Of a stretch of 64,000 nucleotides of DNA, positions 23,187-33,813 are shown piece after piece. How positions within the stretch are numbered: the first letter of the stretch is position 1; every line of letters begins with the position of its first letter. The notes under the pieces were generated by a model. The model was not told where the DNA came from, did not search any database, and worked only from the letters and a program-made list of their open reading frames with translations. The DNA is from Prochlorococcus sp. AG-459-E08 (GTDB taxonomy: Bacteria; Cyanobacteriota; Cyanobacteriia; PCC-6307; Cyanobiaceae): positions 28,486 through 92,485 of the forward strand of contig QCRB01000002.1 in the NCBI GenBank assembly GCA_003209425.1, read 5' to 3'. The position numbers and the translations under genes were made by a program.

Positions 23187-23753
23187 TTGACAAAAAGTAT
23201 TGTGATATTTGAAGACATCGATAAATGTGTCCAGCTATTTGATGTTTTCAAAGAAAAATCAGTAATGCTCTCTGAAGCTATTTTAATCCCACCAATAAGT
23301 GAGAAAATATCATCAGACGAAACAGAATTGCTAAATGCGAAAGCAAATATCTTATTCAAATCTCAAAATTTTGAAGATATAAGAATCTTAAATCCTAAAC
23401 TTGATAGAAAAATTAGACAAAACGAAATGAGTAGATGGCTAATGCCATTTGGTTTTATAGCTGGAATAGCATTTTCTAATATGACAAATTTATCTACTTT
23501 CAGCTTTCTCGGTTTAAATAACATCGGGGACTCATTAATTGGAGGTCTTTTAGGAATGGGTTCAGGATATTTAGGAAGCATTGTTTCTTCTGCAAGTATC
23601 AACATCAATAGAAATAAAGAGTTGAGATCAATTATTGATTTCAATAAAGAGGGTAAATGGCTTGTTTTACTTGAAAATCAAATTGGAACTGAAATACCTT
23701 GGGCTTTGATAAAACAATCAGAAGCAAAAGATATAATTTTTTTAGAAGGCTAA
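23187..23753 (+). CDS. conserved hypothetical with glycine-rich membrane segment
   Basis: 188 aa ORF abutting the S4-domain gene. Confidence 0.75.
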   Translation: MTKSIVIFEDIDKCVQLFDVFKEKSVMLSEAILIPPISEKISSDETELLNAKANILFKSQNFEDIRILNPKLDRKIRQNEMSRWLMPFGFIAGIAFSNMTNLSTFSFLGLNNIGDSLIGGLLGMGSGYLGSIVSSASININRNKELRSIIDFNKEGKWLVLLENQIGTEIPWALIKQSEAKDIIFLEG

Positions 23754-24545
23754 ATGATTGATTTAAAAGGAATCTTAATAAATTCAAACTACAAAAAAGA
23801 AACTGAAGAATTAATAAATTTTGCTAACTTAGCTTACAAACACTGGGAAACTTATTGGACTGGATTTAATTCAACTTATGTTTGCGAAGAGATTTTAAAA
23901 GATTTTGAAAATTTAAATGATTTCAAATTTTTTATTTTTGGAGGATTCTCCTCTTCCCAAAGATCCAGAATAGCTTGCTTTAGAGGAGATAATATTCCTG
24001 AAGAGGATGTGCTAAAAAGTAATTTTCCGGCTCAAGGGATAAAAATTTATGGCAATTTTTTATTTGATAATGCTTCACAAGATGACTTTAGATCTCTCTT
24101 AATTGAAAATGGAGTAGATGAAATAAAAGTAGGAGATATATGGACTATTGGCGATAGGGGGGCACAAGGGATAATTGATAATGTAGATATTGAGCATCTA
24201 GATGAAAAGATTTTTTATTTGAGAGACGTAAAAGTAAAAATTAATTTAGTTGGTATGGATGAATTACAAATACCTTCAGGAAGAATAAAAAAACTTGTTA
24301 ATACAGTAGAAGCTTCAACAAGATTAGACGCTATAGCTTCAGCAGGTTTTAGGATATCAAGAACCAAAATTATTGAAAGGATAGAGAATGGAATGCTCAG
24401 ATTAAATGGGAGCAAAGTTAATAAGCCAACTATTAATCTAAAAATAGGCGACAAGCTAGAACTTGAAAATAAAGGATTTATCGAAATTCTAAATTTAGAA
24501 ATCACCAAAAGAGAAAGATGGAAAGTTAAATTACTTAGAAAATGA
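23754..24545 (+). CDS. S4-domain RNA-binding protein (YlmH-like; annotated in cyanobacteria as photosystem II S4 domain protein)
   Basis: C-terminal S4 segment (RLDAIASAGFRISRTKIIERIENGMLRLNGSKVNKP). Confidence 0.85.
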   Translation: MIDLKGILINSNYKKETEELINFANLAYKHWETYWTGFNSTYVCEEILKDFENLNDFKFFIFGGFSSSQRSRIACFRGDNIPEEDVLKSNFPAQGIKIYGNFLFDNASQDDFRSLLIENGVDEIKVGDIWTIGDRGAQGIIDNVDIEHLDEKIFYLRDVKVKINLVGMDELQIPSGRIKKLVNTVEASTRLDAIASAGFRISRTKIIERIENGMLRLNGSKVNKPTINLKIGDKLELENKGFIEILNLEITKRERWKVKLLRK

Positions 24546-24594
24546 AACTTAACCTGCTATTTTCTTATAAGGGGGATTTTAAATTCTTCATTTT

Positions 24595-24666
24595 GGGCGA
24601 TTAGCTCAGTGGTAGAGCACTACCTCGACACGGTAGTGGCCACTGGTTCGAATCCAGTATCGCCCA
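24595..24666 (+). tRNA. tRNA-Val (anticodon GAC)
   Basis: Cloverleaf: acceptor GGGCGAT/ATCGCCC, anticodon arm CTACC-TCGACAC-GGTAG, T-arm ACTGG-TTCGAAT-CCAGT. Confidence 0.97.
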
Positions 24667-24734
24667 TTCAAACTTTTGACGACCTAGCTTGTATCCACAG
24701 AAAATAATTTCATTTTTTAGATTATTAAAAAAAG

Positions 24735-25352
24735 ATGAAACTTAATCAAATAATTAATCTTCATAAAGGGCTCACAGCATTTGTAGTGTTAGGTCTTATG
24801 ATTTTTTTTGATAATTTTACGATCGCTCCTTACGTTTATTTAGCTCTACATGGTACTTATGGATTACTTTGGCTTCTAAAAGAAAAGATATTCCCGGATC
24901 CTTATTTTAAAGAAAAAATCAACTTTTTAACTTCAGTTACTGGTTTTATTTTCCTTGGAAGTTACTGGGTAGCTCCCTACATTCTTATCTCATCTCAGAA
25001 ATCTGTTCCAAATATCGTAATAGCTGCATCTGTATCTATAAATATAATTGGTGTGTTTCTACACTTTGCTAGTGATGCCCAAAAATATTTTTCTCTTAAA
25101 TTAAAAAAAGATCTAATTAAAGAAGGATTTTTCAAAAATATAAGGAATACAAATTATCTAGGAGAAATACTAATTTATCTATCATTTGCCATACTTTCAA
25201 TGAGTATCATACCATTAGTAATTCTTGCAATATTTTTCTCTATAGTTTTTCTACCAAGAATGATAAAAAAAGATAAATCGCTCTCAAAATATGATTCATT
25301 TGAAGAATACAAAAAGAAAAGTGGTCTTATATTGCCTAAATTAAATGCCTGA
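24735..25352 (+). CDS. isoprenylcysteine methyltransferase-like / DUF1295-like membrane protein
   Basis: Multi-TM; NTNYLGEILIYLSFAILS; KKDKSLSKYDSFEEYKKKSG. Confidence 0.7.
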   Translation: MKLNQIINLHKGLTAFVVLGLMIFFDNFTIAPYVYLALHGTYGLLWLLKEKIFPDPYFKEKINFLTSVTGFIFLGSYWVAPYILISSQKSVPNIVIAASVSINIIGVFLHFASDAQKYFSLKLKKDLIKEGFFKNIRNTNYLGEILIYLSFAILSMSIIPLVILAIFFSIVFLPRMIKKDKSLSKYDSFEEYKKKSGLILPKLNA

Positions 25353-25896
25353 TAACAACTTACCTAGTTGGAGGCAAGATTTAAAATCTTCTAGAAAAAA
25401 AGAGGGCAAATCACCCTCTACTAGATGGATACAGCTTGCAACAGTAAGCGAAGAAAATGAGCCAAGATTAAGAACAGTTGTTTTCAGAGGATGGCATAAA
25501 GATAGTTCAATGATTATTTTTACAGATAGAAGAAGTGAAAAAATTGGGCATTTAAAATCCAACCCTAATGCAGAAATATTATGGTTCTTTTTGAAAACCA
25601 AATCACAATATAGATTCAAAGGGAAAATACATGAATTAAGTGATAACAAAAATTATTGGGATTTATTATCAGAAAAATCAAAATCTTCTTGGTTTTGGGG
25701 ATCTCCTGGAGAGAAAATAAACCCAAAAGCCCAATCTGCTTATGAAATATTATCCAATTTTCCCAAGTCAGAAAATTTTGCAGTTCTAAATTGTGAAATC
25801 GATTCAGTAGATCTTCTTAAATTAGAACAGCCTGTTCATAAAAGATATCTTTGGGAAAAGAGTAAGAAATGGGAAAAAGTTGAAATTAATCCTTAA
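25345..25896 (+). CDS. pyridoxamine 5'-phosphate oxidase family protein
   Basis: LRTVVFRGW...IIFTDRRSEKIGHLKSNPNAEILWFF FMN-binding split-barrel pattern; overlaps preceding gene. Confidence 0.82.
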   Translation: MPDNNLPSWRQDLKSSRKKEGKSPSTRWIQLATVSEENEPRLRTVVFRGWHKDSSMIIFTDRRSEKIGHLKSNPNAEILWFFLKTKSQYRFKGKIHELSDNKNYWDLLSEKSKSSWFWGSPGEKINPKAQSAYEILSNFPKSENFAVLNCEIDSVDLLKLEQPVHKRYLWEKSKKWEKVEINP

Positions 25897-25934
25897 ATAT
25901 TTCTAAATTGTATATTTAGGTTGAAAAACATATA

Positions 25935-26144
25935 GTGATCGGTCAGTTTAAAAAAAGAAGTATTATTCATATGAATTTCTCAGAAATTCCAGAAAACCCT
26001 TTTATTTTTTTATCTTGGGTGACTGCTATAGGCCTTTTTATAAGTCTTTCTGAAGCAACAATTAAGATAAAACTTGAGAAGAGAAACAGTTATAGGAAAA
26101 GGTTAGAACTAATCAATAACCTTTATCCTAAAAAATTAGCTTGA
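25935..26144 (+). CDS. small single-TM protein
   Basis: Hydrophobic segment plus basic tail ending NNLYPKKLA. Confidence 0.6.
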   Translation: MIGQFKKRSIIHMNFSEIPENPFIFLSWVTAIGLFISLSEATIKIKLEKRNSYRKRLELINNLYPKKLA

Positions 26145-26687
26145 AGTATCTGAAAGTATGTTCGCTTGCAAAAATTGAAATAAGCCACCTTTACTTGTTT
26201 CTTCTTTGACTTCGACTTCCTTAGAAATTTTTGATTTTGATGAAGATATAATTTCCTCTTCATCTTCTGATTTCAAAATTCTGATAATAACCTCATCTAA
26301 GGAGAAATTACCGGGACCTGTTAATGCAATTGAAGTTGCTGAAGCGAAATATAAAAGTAAAAGCTCTAGTAAAAAAATATTAAAACCTGAAGTGACAAGT
26401 GCATGATATATAGCGACAGAAATTGTTCCAACAATTGCCAATGCTCCGAATCTTGTGGCCAAGCCGATAATTAATAGCCAACTACCACCTATTTCTGAGA
26501 ATGCCGCTACATATGATAAAAATATTGGGAATGGGAGGTGTAATGGTCTTACAAAAGCATCAGCGAAATTTTCTATGTTTGCTAATTTCTCATAACCGTG
26601 ATGTATGAGAACAGTTCCAGTTATAACTCTAAGAATTAATAAAGCAGTATCTTTGCTAAACGACTTGGTAAGAATTGTTGAAAGCAC
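26136..26687 (-). CDS. DoxX family membrane protein
   Basis: LRVITGTVLIHHGYEKLANIENF. Confidence 0.82.
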   Translation of the reverse strand: MLSTILTKSFSKDTALLILRVITGTVLIHHGYEKLANIENFADAFVRPLHLPFPIFLSYVAAFSEIGGSWLLIIGLATRFGALAIVGTISVAIYHALVTSGFNIFLLELLLLYFASATSIALTGPGNFSLDEVIIRILKSEDEEEIISSSKSKISKEVEVKEETSKGGLFQFLQANILSDTSS

Positions 26688-26822
26688 TATTAAAAAATTA
26701 TCCTTAAGTAAAAATAACTAGTCACAGTATTCATCGTGGATTAAAGAGCAAAAGTCGCACCTAAATAAGTATTTATACTTACTTACCAAAGGGGTTATTT
26801 TCTGATTAGGAATTCAACTAAG

Positions 26823-27977
26823 TTAAAAATTATTTTTTGAAAAATTTTCTAATATTCTCTGATTTATTTTTGGAATATTTTCTTTAAATTTAAAAAACCC
26901 TCTTTTAGCAAATTTCCAAGCAAATAAATCTTCATCCCTTACAAGATTAAAAATTTTTTTATGGTGTAAATTTTTAAACTCAGTTATGAAATCATAATTT
27001 TCTCCCACTCCAGGATAAATAATGTCTATTTCGTTAATATTTTTAAAAGTATTTTCCAATGAATAAGGATCAATCTGTTCAACATTATCAAACTGCTCTA
27101 CAAATTCAGAGACCAACTCTTGTTTAAATTGCAAAACAGATTCTGACAATTTAATTTGTCTTTGTTCATTTTTTAAAAGAATAATAAATACTTTTTTATA
27201 GCTTGGAAGTAAATTTTTAAGGGTTGCAAGGTGCAGATCATTTTCAAACATAATCAGATTATCTGATTTAGGATCCATATCATTTTTATAAATCTCATCT
27301 TCAAATGGTATTTGGTTAGATTCTTCAAGAAAAATTTGTTGATTACTTATTTTTTCTACATTAAATCTATTATTTGAAAACTTTCTGAGGTTTGATGATG
27401 AAAAAAGATATTGTTTTCCCTTCGTTTGCAATCCTCCGACCCATCTCCAGCTAAGGAGATTAGATGAAGCATCTCCATCAAAAAGATATTTAAAGAAAAA
27501 CTTTGCTCCCAATTGCCATGGGAGGCCTAAATTAAATATCCAAGTACTTGCAAACCACATTCTTGTATGGTTATGCAAATAGTTGTACTGCTTTAATTCA
27601 TGGACCCAAGAATTAAAAAAATCTAATTCTGTATTGCCATTAATTGCACTTTCATATAGCTCATAATCAAAATCCAGATTGTTTTCTAAAATAAAATTTC
27701 TCCAAACTTTAGGTCTATTTTCCATCCACCCTTTCCAGTAAACTCTCCAAAATATTTCTTCAACAAATTTAGTTGAATTTTTGATTTTGTACTTACTTTT
27801 AATATCATGGATCAGATCATATTCCGATAATATTCTATGAGTAATGAAAGGCGATAATTTTGAAACTGAACTTTCGTTATTTGGCCCAAAATCAAAATTT
27901 CTTAATTTTGCATAATTATTGATTTTGTATTTCGCAAAATTTTCCCAGGTATTTTGAGCTTTTAATAAAAATGACAT
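26823..27977 (-). CDS. FAD-binding photolyase/cryptochrome-like domain protein lacking an obvious N-terminal Rossmann domain
   Basis: NYLHNHTRMWFASTWIFNLGLPWQLGAKFFFKYLFDGDASSNLLSWRWVGG. Confidence 0.75.
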   Translation of the reverse strand: MSFLLKAQNTWENFAKYKINNYAKLRNFDFGPNNESSVSKLSPFITHRILSEYDLIHDIKSKYKIKNSTKFVEEIFWRVYWKGWMENRPKVWRNFILENNLDFDYELYESAINGNTELDFFNSWVHELKQYNYLHNHTRMWFASTWIFNLGLPWQLGAKFFFKYLFDGDASSNLLSWRWVGGLQTKGKQYLFSSSNLRKFSNNRFNVEKISNQQIFLEESNQIPFEDEIYKNDMDPKSDNLIMFENDLHLATLKNLLPSYKKVFIILLKNEQRQIKLSESVLQFKQELVSEFVEQFDNVEQIDPYSLENTFKNINEIDIIYPGVGENYDFITEFKNLHHKKIFNLVRDEDLFAWKFAKRGFFKFKENIPKINQRILENFSKNNF

Positions 27978-28253
27978 TTTCTCATAACTTTAAAAAATTT
28001 TTTTTTGTATTGATAGAAATTTCAAAAATTTGCCTTCAAATTAATCCTTAAATTTTTATTTCACTTTTAAGTAAATATGTTTGATTGAAGTATTTAATTT
28101 AAACGTCTTATAAGTACATTTTATACTCTTAAATCACTCTCTGCGTAGGAGGATATTTAGTGGTCAATTACTTTTTAGATCTAATTTTAATTTTCAAATC
28201 TTTATTTAAATGATTTTTTTCTAAAAGATTTTTAAATATTTATCAAAATTATT

Positions 28254-29003
28254 ATGAATAATTTATTAGTGAGAGATGTTAAGTATCTAGATGAACAATA
28301 CAGAATAGGTGAAGGCATAATTTCCGATAATGCATTTAAGCAACTTGAAAAACTCTTTGTGCCTTTTAACCCAGAATATGACTACTTTAATCAAAAAAAT
28401 AATAGACTTTTACCAAAATTAGCCAAAGAAAACTATAAAGAATTTTTGGAAAGTTTATTAACAAAAACAAGATTAAGCATCCAACCAAAAATTGATGGCT
28501 GTGCTATTGCAATTAGATATAAAGATGGCAAGTTTAATAAAGCTATTACAAAAAAAGGATTTGATGTCTCAAGCAAAATTAAACAAATTAAAAATGTCCC
28601 CGATTGTATTCCTATCAAACGAGATTTTCAAATTAGAGGTGAACTATACGCTACAAACCAAGTTGCCGGCATTTCCCAAAGAATTACAAGAAAATACCTC
28701 AATGATAAGAAAGGGATTGGAGAAAGTCTCCGCTTTTGCTGTTTCCAAATACTTAATGGAAGACTTAATCAATACGAAACCCTTAACTATCTTAAAAAAT
28801 GTGGCTTCAGCACCCCGGACAGTTACTTCACAAATCATACAAGCGAAATCCAAATATATAAAAAAAATTGGTTAGAGAAAAAAATATTTGCGAAATATCC
28901 AACTAATGGGATAGTTATAAAAATAAATAGTAGGAAATTACAGTTTCTTAGAGAGAAAAGTTTATCTCAAAATAACGAATGGCAATATGCAATTGAAAAA
29001 TAA
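28254..29003 (+). CDS. stand-alone NAD-dependent DNA ligase adenylation-domain protein
   Basis: SIQPKIDGCAIAIRYKDG (KxDG), FQIRGELYA, YPTNGIVIKIN, WQYAIEK; ends at 249 aa. Confidence 0.8.
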   Translation: MNNLLVRDVKYLDEQYRIGEGIISDNAFKQLEKLFVPFNPEYDYFNQKNNRLLPKLAKENYKEFLESLLTKTRLSIQPKIDGCAIAIRYKDGKFNKAITKKGFDVSSKIKQIKNVPDCIPIKRDFQIRGELYATNQVAGISQRITRKYLNDKKGIGESLRFCCFQILNGRLNQYETLNYLKKCGFSTPDSYFTNHTSEIQIYKKNWLEKKIFAKYPTNGIVIKINSRKLQFLREKSLSQNNEWQYAIEK

Positions 29004-29110
29004 TATTAAATAGTACCTTCAATAAGAGCTCACGATACTGACTTCCAGTATTTACAGTGGAAAAGTAATTAAATTTTGGTTAATTCCAAAGCAATTTGCA
29101 GGATTACTAA

Positions 29111-30040
29111 ATGACTGCCACTATTTCAAGACCTAAAATCTCTAACTGGGAAACATCTAATATTCCAAACCTTACAGGCAAAACAGCGCTAATTACTGGT
29201 GCGAATAGTGGTCTTGGATACTACACTGCAAAGGCCTTAGCAGAAAAAAATGCACATGTTGTTATAGCCTGTAGATCACTTGAAAAAGCTAATCAAACTA
29301 TCAAAAAACTTAAAGTTCTTAATCCTGAAGGATTATTTACACCTTTAGAATTAGATTTGTCAGATTTAAAAAATATTGTTGAAGTTCAGTCCAAAATTTT
29401 TGATAATTTTGAAAATTTGGATTTACTAATCAATAATGCAGGCATTATGCATCCGCCTAAAACTCTTAGTGCCCAAGGATATGAAATACAATTTGCAGTT
29501 AATCATCTAGCTCACATGCTTTTGACTCTAAAGCTACTTCCAATTATTGAAAAAAAAGAAGAATCTAGAATAGTGACGGTTACTTCCGGAGCACAATTTT
29601 TTGGCAAAGTTGGTTGGAAAAATCTGAAAGCCGAGAACTATTACAACAAATGGGAATCTTACTCCAATAGCAAATTGGCAAATGTAATGTTTGCTTTGGA
29701 ACTAAATGAGAACTTAAAGCACAAAAATATACTTTCTTTAGCTGCTCACCCAGGAATTGCAAAAACAAATCTCTTTACTGCTCAAAAACCTAACCCTGGT
29801 CCATTAGAAACATTCTCATTGGAATTATTTAGTCCTATTTTTCAAACTGCTGAGATGGGTGCTTTACCTCAGCTTTTTGCAGCTACTTCACCAGACGCAA
29901 GAGGCGGTGATCATTATGGTCCTAGATTTAATTTCAGAGGTCATCCAAAACTATCCCCTACTTCTCCTTTCGCCATTAATAAAAAAGAAAGAAAAAATTT
30001 ATGGGAAAAAAGCCTCGAAATACTTAATAACTTCTTATAA
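29111..30040 (+). CDS. short-chain dehydrogenase/reductase (POR/WWOX-like)
   Basis: TALITGANSGLGYYTAKAL; NNAGIM; YSNSKLAN. Confidence 0.88.
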   Translation: MTATISRPKISNWETSNIPNLTGKTALITGANSGLGYYTAKALAEKNAHVVIACRSLEKANQTIKKLKVLNPEGLFTPLELDLSDLKNIVEVQSKIFDNFENLDLLINNAGIMHPPKTLSAQGYEIQFAVNHLAHMLLTLKLLPIIEKKEESRIVTVTSGAQFFGKVGWKNLKAENYYNKWESYSNSKLANVMFALELNENLKHKNILSLAAHPGIAKTNLFTAQKPNPGPLETFSLELFSPIFQTAEMGALPQLFAATSPDARGGDHYGPRFNFRGHPKLSPTSPFAINKKERKNLWEKSLEILNNFL

Positions 30041-30301
30041 ATTTTTCATTTTTACTAACTTTAGAAAATACTTCAAGATATGTAATTCACTCTCTGAGAG
30101 TTTCATAAATTCTGTCAAGGCATCATAATTTTTTTCATCAATTTTTTTTGACAATTGAATAAAACTATCATGGTTTTCATTAACAAAGCGCTCAGCAATC
30201 TGAGACGGAGTTAAACCCTGTTCAATTAATTCACCTGGAGCATTTTTCTCCCACTTTTCATAAAACCAAGAGAACCAATATTTTGCAGTATTATCTTCCA
30301 T
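30035..30301 (-). CDS. small soluble conserved protein (paralog of 40775-41092)
   Basis: FMKLSESELH motif; Met-initiated 88 aa. Confidence 0.7.
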   Translation of the reverse strand: MEDNTAKYWFSWFYEKWEKNAPGELIEQGLTPSQIAERFVNENHDSFIQLSKKIDEKNYDALTEFMKLSESELHILKYFLKLVKMKNL

Positions 30302-30353
30302 TAATTAACTTTTCTTGGGCGAATACTATAAATACTGAAGAAAAAGCGCATGA

Positions 30354-31832
30354 TTGAATTACCCTTTAAACACAATTAATATAAATGCAATTATAAATTT
30401 AATGATAGATAATCATTCAAGTAAAAGAAATATTAATCTTGTAATTGGATTAGGTAAATCTGGATTTTGGGCTGCCAAGTATTTGAGAAGCGTCAATAAA
30501 AGAGTAATTGTTTGGGAAAGTAAAGATGGGATAGAATTCTTAGAAAGAAAAACAGCATTAGAAGAGCTTAATATCATAGTTTCTCTAAATAAAGAATTCG
30601 TATTTGAAGAAATTCAACCTTTTTTGAAAGAGATCGAATCTGTTGTTGTAAGTCCATCAATACCTTATGACCATATAACTATTATTGAATTGAAAAAAAA
30701 GGGAATTAAAGTAATTGGAGAAATTAATGTTGCATGGGAAATTTTAAAAGACACAAATTGGATAGGTATTACTGGCACTAATGGCAAGACTACTGTTACT
30801 CATCTACTAAGCCATATACTCTGTGATACTGGATTATATGCTCCTTTTGCTGGGAATATTGGTACACCTTTATGTAAGTATGCTCACTCCAAAAAACATG
30901 AAAAAATTGATTGGGTTGTAGCTGAATTAAGCAGTTATCAAATAGAAATATCTCCAGAAGTAAAACCTAATATTGGAATATGGACAACCTTCACAGAAGA
31001 TCATCTTGAAAGACATAAAACACTTGAAAACTATTTCAACATAAAAAAAAGCTTATTAGAAAAATCTGATTTTAGAATTTATAATTATGACGATAAAAAT
31101 CTAAGAAATCACTACAGTTCGCTATCAAGAGGGGTTTGGATAACAACTAGTTTCGATAAATCAAATTTTATTCATTGCGATTATTGGATAGATGAACAAG
31201 CGTACATTATTGAGAGAGGGAAGAAATTATTCAAACTTGAATATTTTTCTTTAAAAGGAATGCATAATCTTCAAAATCTTTTATTGGTAATTGCAGCAGC
31301 AAGAAAAGTTGGATTATCTTGCAAGAAGATTAAAGCTTCTTTATCTAATTACAAACAATTACCCCATAGGATGGAAACAATTTATAAAAATAATGATCTG
31401 GAAATCATCAATGATAGTAAAGCTACAAATTTTGACTCATCTATTGCGGGAATAAGTTCAATTGAAGGTCAAATAATAATCATTGCTGGGGGTAGATTAA
31501 AAGGCAATGAATATAGTGAGTGGATAAAAGTTTTAAAGAAAAAAGTTAAATGTGTTTTCCTTTTTGGAGAAAGCTCAAAAGTTCTAAAAATGGCGCTTAT
31601 TAATGAAGGATTTGAAAAAAATGTTTTTGAATTTTCAGAACTAAAAGAGCTGTTAAATTTTGTTTTTCATTATTTACAAAATAATAGGGTAGGAACATTA
31701 TTATTCTCACCTTCATGCTCTAGTTTTGATCAATTTAAAAATTATGAAGAGCGTGGAGATTATTTCAAGAAACTAATAAGTGAAAAATTAAAGGTTAATA
31801 AATCCATTTTTTGTTCAAGTATCATTTCGTAA
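30354..31832 (+). CDS. murD: UDP-N-acetylmuramoylalanine--D-glutamate ligase; start may be 30402
   Basis: [29 protein letters not shown]. Confidence 0.95.
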   Translation: MNYPLNTININAIINLMIDNHSSKRNINLVIGLGKSGFWAAKYLRSVNKRVIVWESKDGIEFLERKTALEELNIIVSLNKEFVFEEIQPFLKEIESVVVSPSIPYDHITIIELKKKGIKVIGEINVAWEILKDTNWIGITGTNGKTTVTHLLSHILCDTGLYAPFAGNIGTPLCKYAHSKKHEKIDWVVAELSSYQIEISPEVKPNIGIWTTFTEDHLERHKTLENYFNIKKSLLEKSDFRIYNYDDKNLRNHYSSLSRGVWITTSFDKSNFIHCDYWIDEQAYIIERGKKLFKLEYFSLKGMHNLQNLLLVIAAARKVGLSCKKIKASLSNYKQLPHRMETIYKNNDLEIINDSKATNFDSSIAGISSIEGQIIIIAGGRLKGNEYSEWIKVLKKKVKCVFLFGESSKVLKMALINEGFEKNVFEFSELKELLNFVFHYLQNNRVGTLLFSPSCSSFDQFKNYEERGDYFKKLISEKLKVNKSIFCSSIIS

Positions 31833-31918
31833 TTTTCAGGTCGGTCATCACAACCGTTTACCCTCTAGCGAATATTCACTTAATTAGTTAGATTTTGAGT
31901 ATAAATTTATAACTAGCA

Positions 31919-32233
31919 ATGAGTGAATCTAATAATTTACCTCAAGCAATAAGTCATAAAAAATTAAGTTACTTGATGCTTAAGGCACAAAAAGATTCTC
32001 ATTTTTCTGAAGAATTACCAGAAATAGAAAGCCCTGAAAAAAGAGAATTTGAAGAGTTAATCAACAATTGGGAAGCTTCAACTAAGAAGGTAGTTAATGA
32101 GTTATCAAAAAGAAAAGAGAATTTACTAAAAGATAAATCACCAAATTCTCTAATTGCACTTGGTGCTATGGAAGTTCACCTTAATATGGCTTTGCAAGCC
32201 TTAAATGCATTTAACAAAGGAGTTGATGGGTAA
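31919..32233 (+). CDS. conserved hypothetical (cyanobacterial)
   Basis: 104 aa ORF with helical composition. Confidence 0.7.
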   Translation: MSESNNLPQAISHKKLSYLMLKAQKDSHFSEELPEIESPEKREFEELINNWEASTKKVVNELSKRKENLLKDKSPNSLIALGAMEVHLNMALQALNAFNKGVDG

Positions 32234-32246
32234 AATAACAGATAAA

Positions 32247-32978
32247 TTATAAGGAAGGCATCGAAAATAAGAGAAAATCTAAGTTTTTTTCAGTATCTAT
32301 AGAAACATCATCATAATAATTAATTTCAAAACCCAAACCATCTCCAGATTCGAGAAGTATATTTGAATTAGAGTCTTTACTTTTTAATAAAAGATTACCT
32401 TCTATTATTTGAATCCAATTATATTTATCGATTTTTAATGGCAATTTTTTTTCTTTAATTGGCTTATATTTACAACGCCATAAAGAGATACTTTGATTTA
32501 GAAAAAGCTTATTATTTTTACCGTCTTTGTAATTAAAAATAAGATTATCCCACAACTTTTCATTTAATGAAATTTGATCATATCGAGGTTTGATATTTTC
32601 TTTTTGAGGGTATATCCAAATCTGGAACAACTTACAGTTCTCATTTTCTTCATTCTTCTCGCTATGAGAGATTCCAGTACCTGCAGACATAACCTGTACT
32701 TCATCTTTGTGAATTTTTCCAAGATTGTTTAAAGAGTCTCTATGAGTTATTGCTCCTTTTGTTACGACAGTAATTATTTCCATATTTGCATGAGAATGTG
32801 TATTAAATCCTGCATTAGGAGAAATAATATCTTCGTTTATAACTCTAATTTTCCCAAAATTATCCCATTTTGGATCTCTATGTTCTGCGAAAGAAAATGA
32901 ATGCATCGAATTTAGCCATTCTCTAGTCGATCTAAATCTTTCGTGTGATTTCCTTATTTTAATTATTTTCAAAGACAT
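32247..32978 (-). CDS. pirin family protein
   Basis: GFNTHSHANMEIITVVTKG; VQVMSAGTGISHSEKN. Confidence 0.9.
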   Translation of the reverse strand: MSLKIIKIRKSHERFRSTREWLNSMHSFSFAEHRDPKWDNFGKIRVINEDIISPNAGFNTHSHANMEIITVVTKGAITHRDSLNNLGKIHKDEVQVMSAGTGISHSEKNEENENCKLFQIWIYPQKENIKPRYDQISLNEKLWDNLIFNYKDGKNNKLFLNQSISLWRCKYKPIKEKKLPLKIDKYNWIQIIEGNLLLKSKDSNSNILLESGDGLGFEINYYDDVSIDTEKNLDFLLFSMPSL

Positions 32979-33065
32979 AAATACTAAGAAATAAATATGG
33001 TGTATTTGTGTAAATTAAATATTTTTGAAAATTATAATTTATGAATAAGTGAATTTACTTTTTAT

Positions 33066-33194
33066 TTATTTGTTTATTTTACTTTGTGCTTTAATTGCTT
33101 TATTAATTATTTTTTTTGCTTCTTCTCTTGTAGAACATTTTTCTGCCTCAACATTCAAGTTTTTGAGTTTATTTAATTGCTTTGAAATTTTCAT
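33066..33194 (-). CDS. 42-aa hypothetical
   Basis: MKISKQLNKLKNLNVEAEKCSTREEAKKIINKAIKAQSKINK*. Confidence 0.5.
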   Translation of the reverse strand: MKISKQLNKLKNLNVEAEKCSTREEAKKIINKAIKAQSKINK

Positions 33195-33276
33195 ATTAGG
33201 TTAACTTAACAAATAGAAATTAACACATATTTAATGGATTAGCTAAAAATACTGGTTTGCATTTGAGCTTTACTAC

Positions 33277-33813
33277 CTAAAAATAAGATTGGAGGATGGA
33301 ATAATCAGAACAATATAGAGGGTGTATTGGATTATCTTTGATTGTTTTTTTAATTAAAAGCGGTCCAAGAGGATTATCAAAATTATTTTTCCTAATTGAG
33401 TTATATTGCTTTATTTTTTTTGATATTCTTTTATTTCTATTTAGAAATTTACCTTTGTTACCCCAACCTAACCATAAATCACAATTTTTACTTTCAGACC
33501 AGTGTTTTAAGTTTTTATAAATATGATTATTGTTTAGATAGCCCACAGGGTTTTTATGTTTAAAAAGTTTTTCTGGTTTGCTTGAAATAAGAGCAAATAG
33601 ATTTATTAATTTTACTTTGCCGTAATTATTGTTTTTCGAAATTTTGATTATCTTTTTTGTTGTGTTGTCCAAGAAAACTTCATCCGATAATGAGGGATTT
33701 AAACCAATAAAAATAATCTCTTTTTTAGATTTAGAAATCTTATAACTTAAACTCCATCTATATAGTTTGTTTGCACTTATTAAACAATTTCTTTCTAGAA
33801 ATAAACTATTCAA
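33277..33813 (-). CDS. DUF1643-like protein
   Basis: FIGLNPSLSDE...NLFALISSKP. Confidence 0.75.
   Translation of the reverse strand: MNSLFLERNCLISANKLYRWSLSYKISKSKKEIIFIGLNPSLSDEVFLDNTTKKIIKISKNNNYGKVKLINLFALISSKPEKLFKHKNPVGYLNNNHIYKNLKHWSESKNCDLWLGWGNKGKFLNRNKRISKKIKQYNSIRKNNFDNPLGPLLIKKTIKDNPIHPLYCSDYSILQSYF

Noticed and set aside
28160-28213. 17-aa ORF MVNYFLDLILIFKSLFK after GTAGGAGG with GTG start
   Set aside because: Good SD but too short and hydrophobic to support without conservation data
28492-28875. 127-aa plus ORF in another frame of the ligase-like gene
   Set aside because: The ligase frame carries all the conserved motifs; this frame has none
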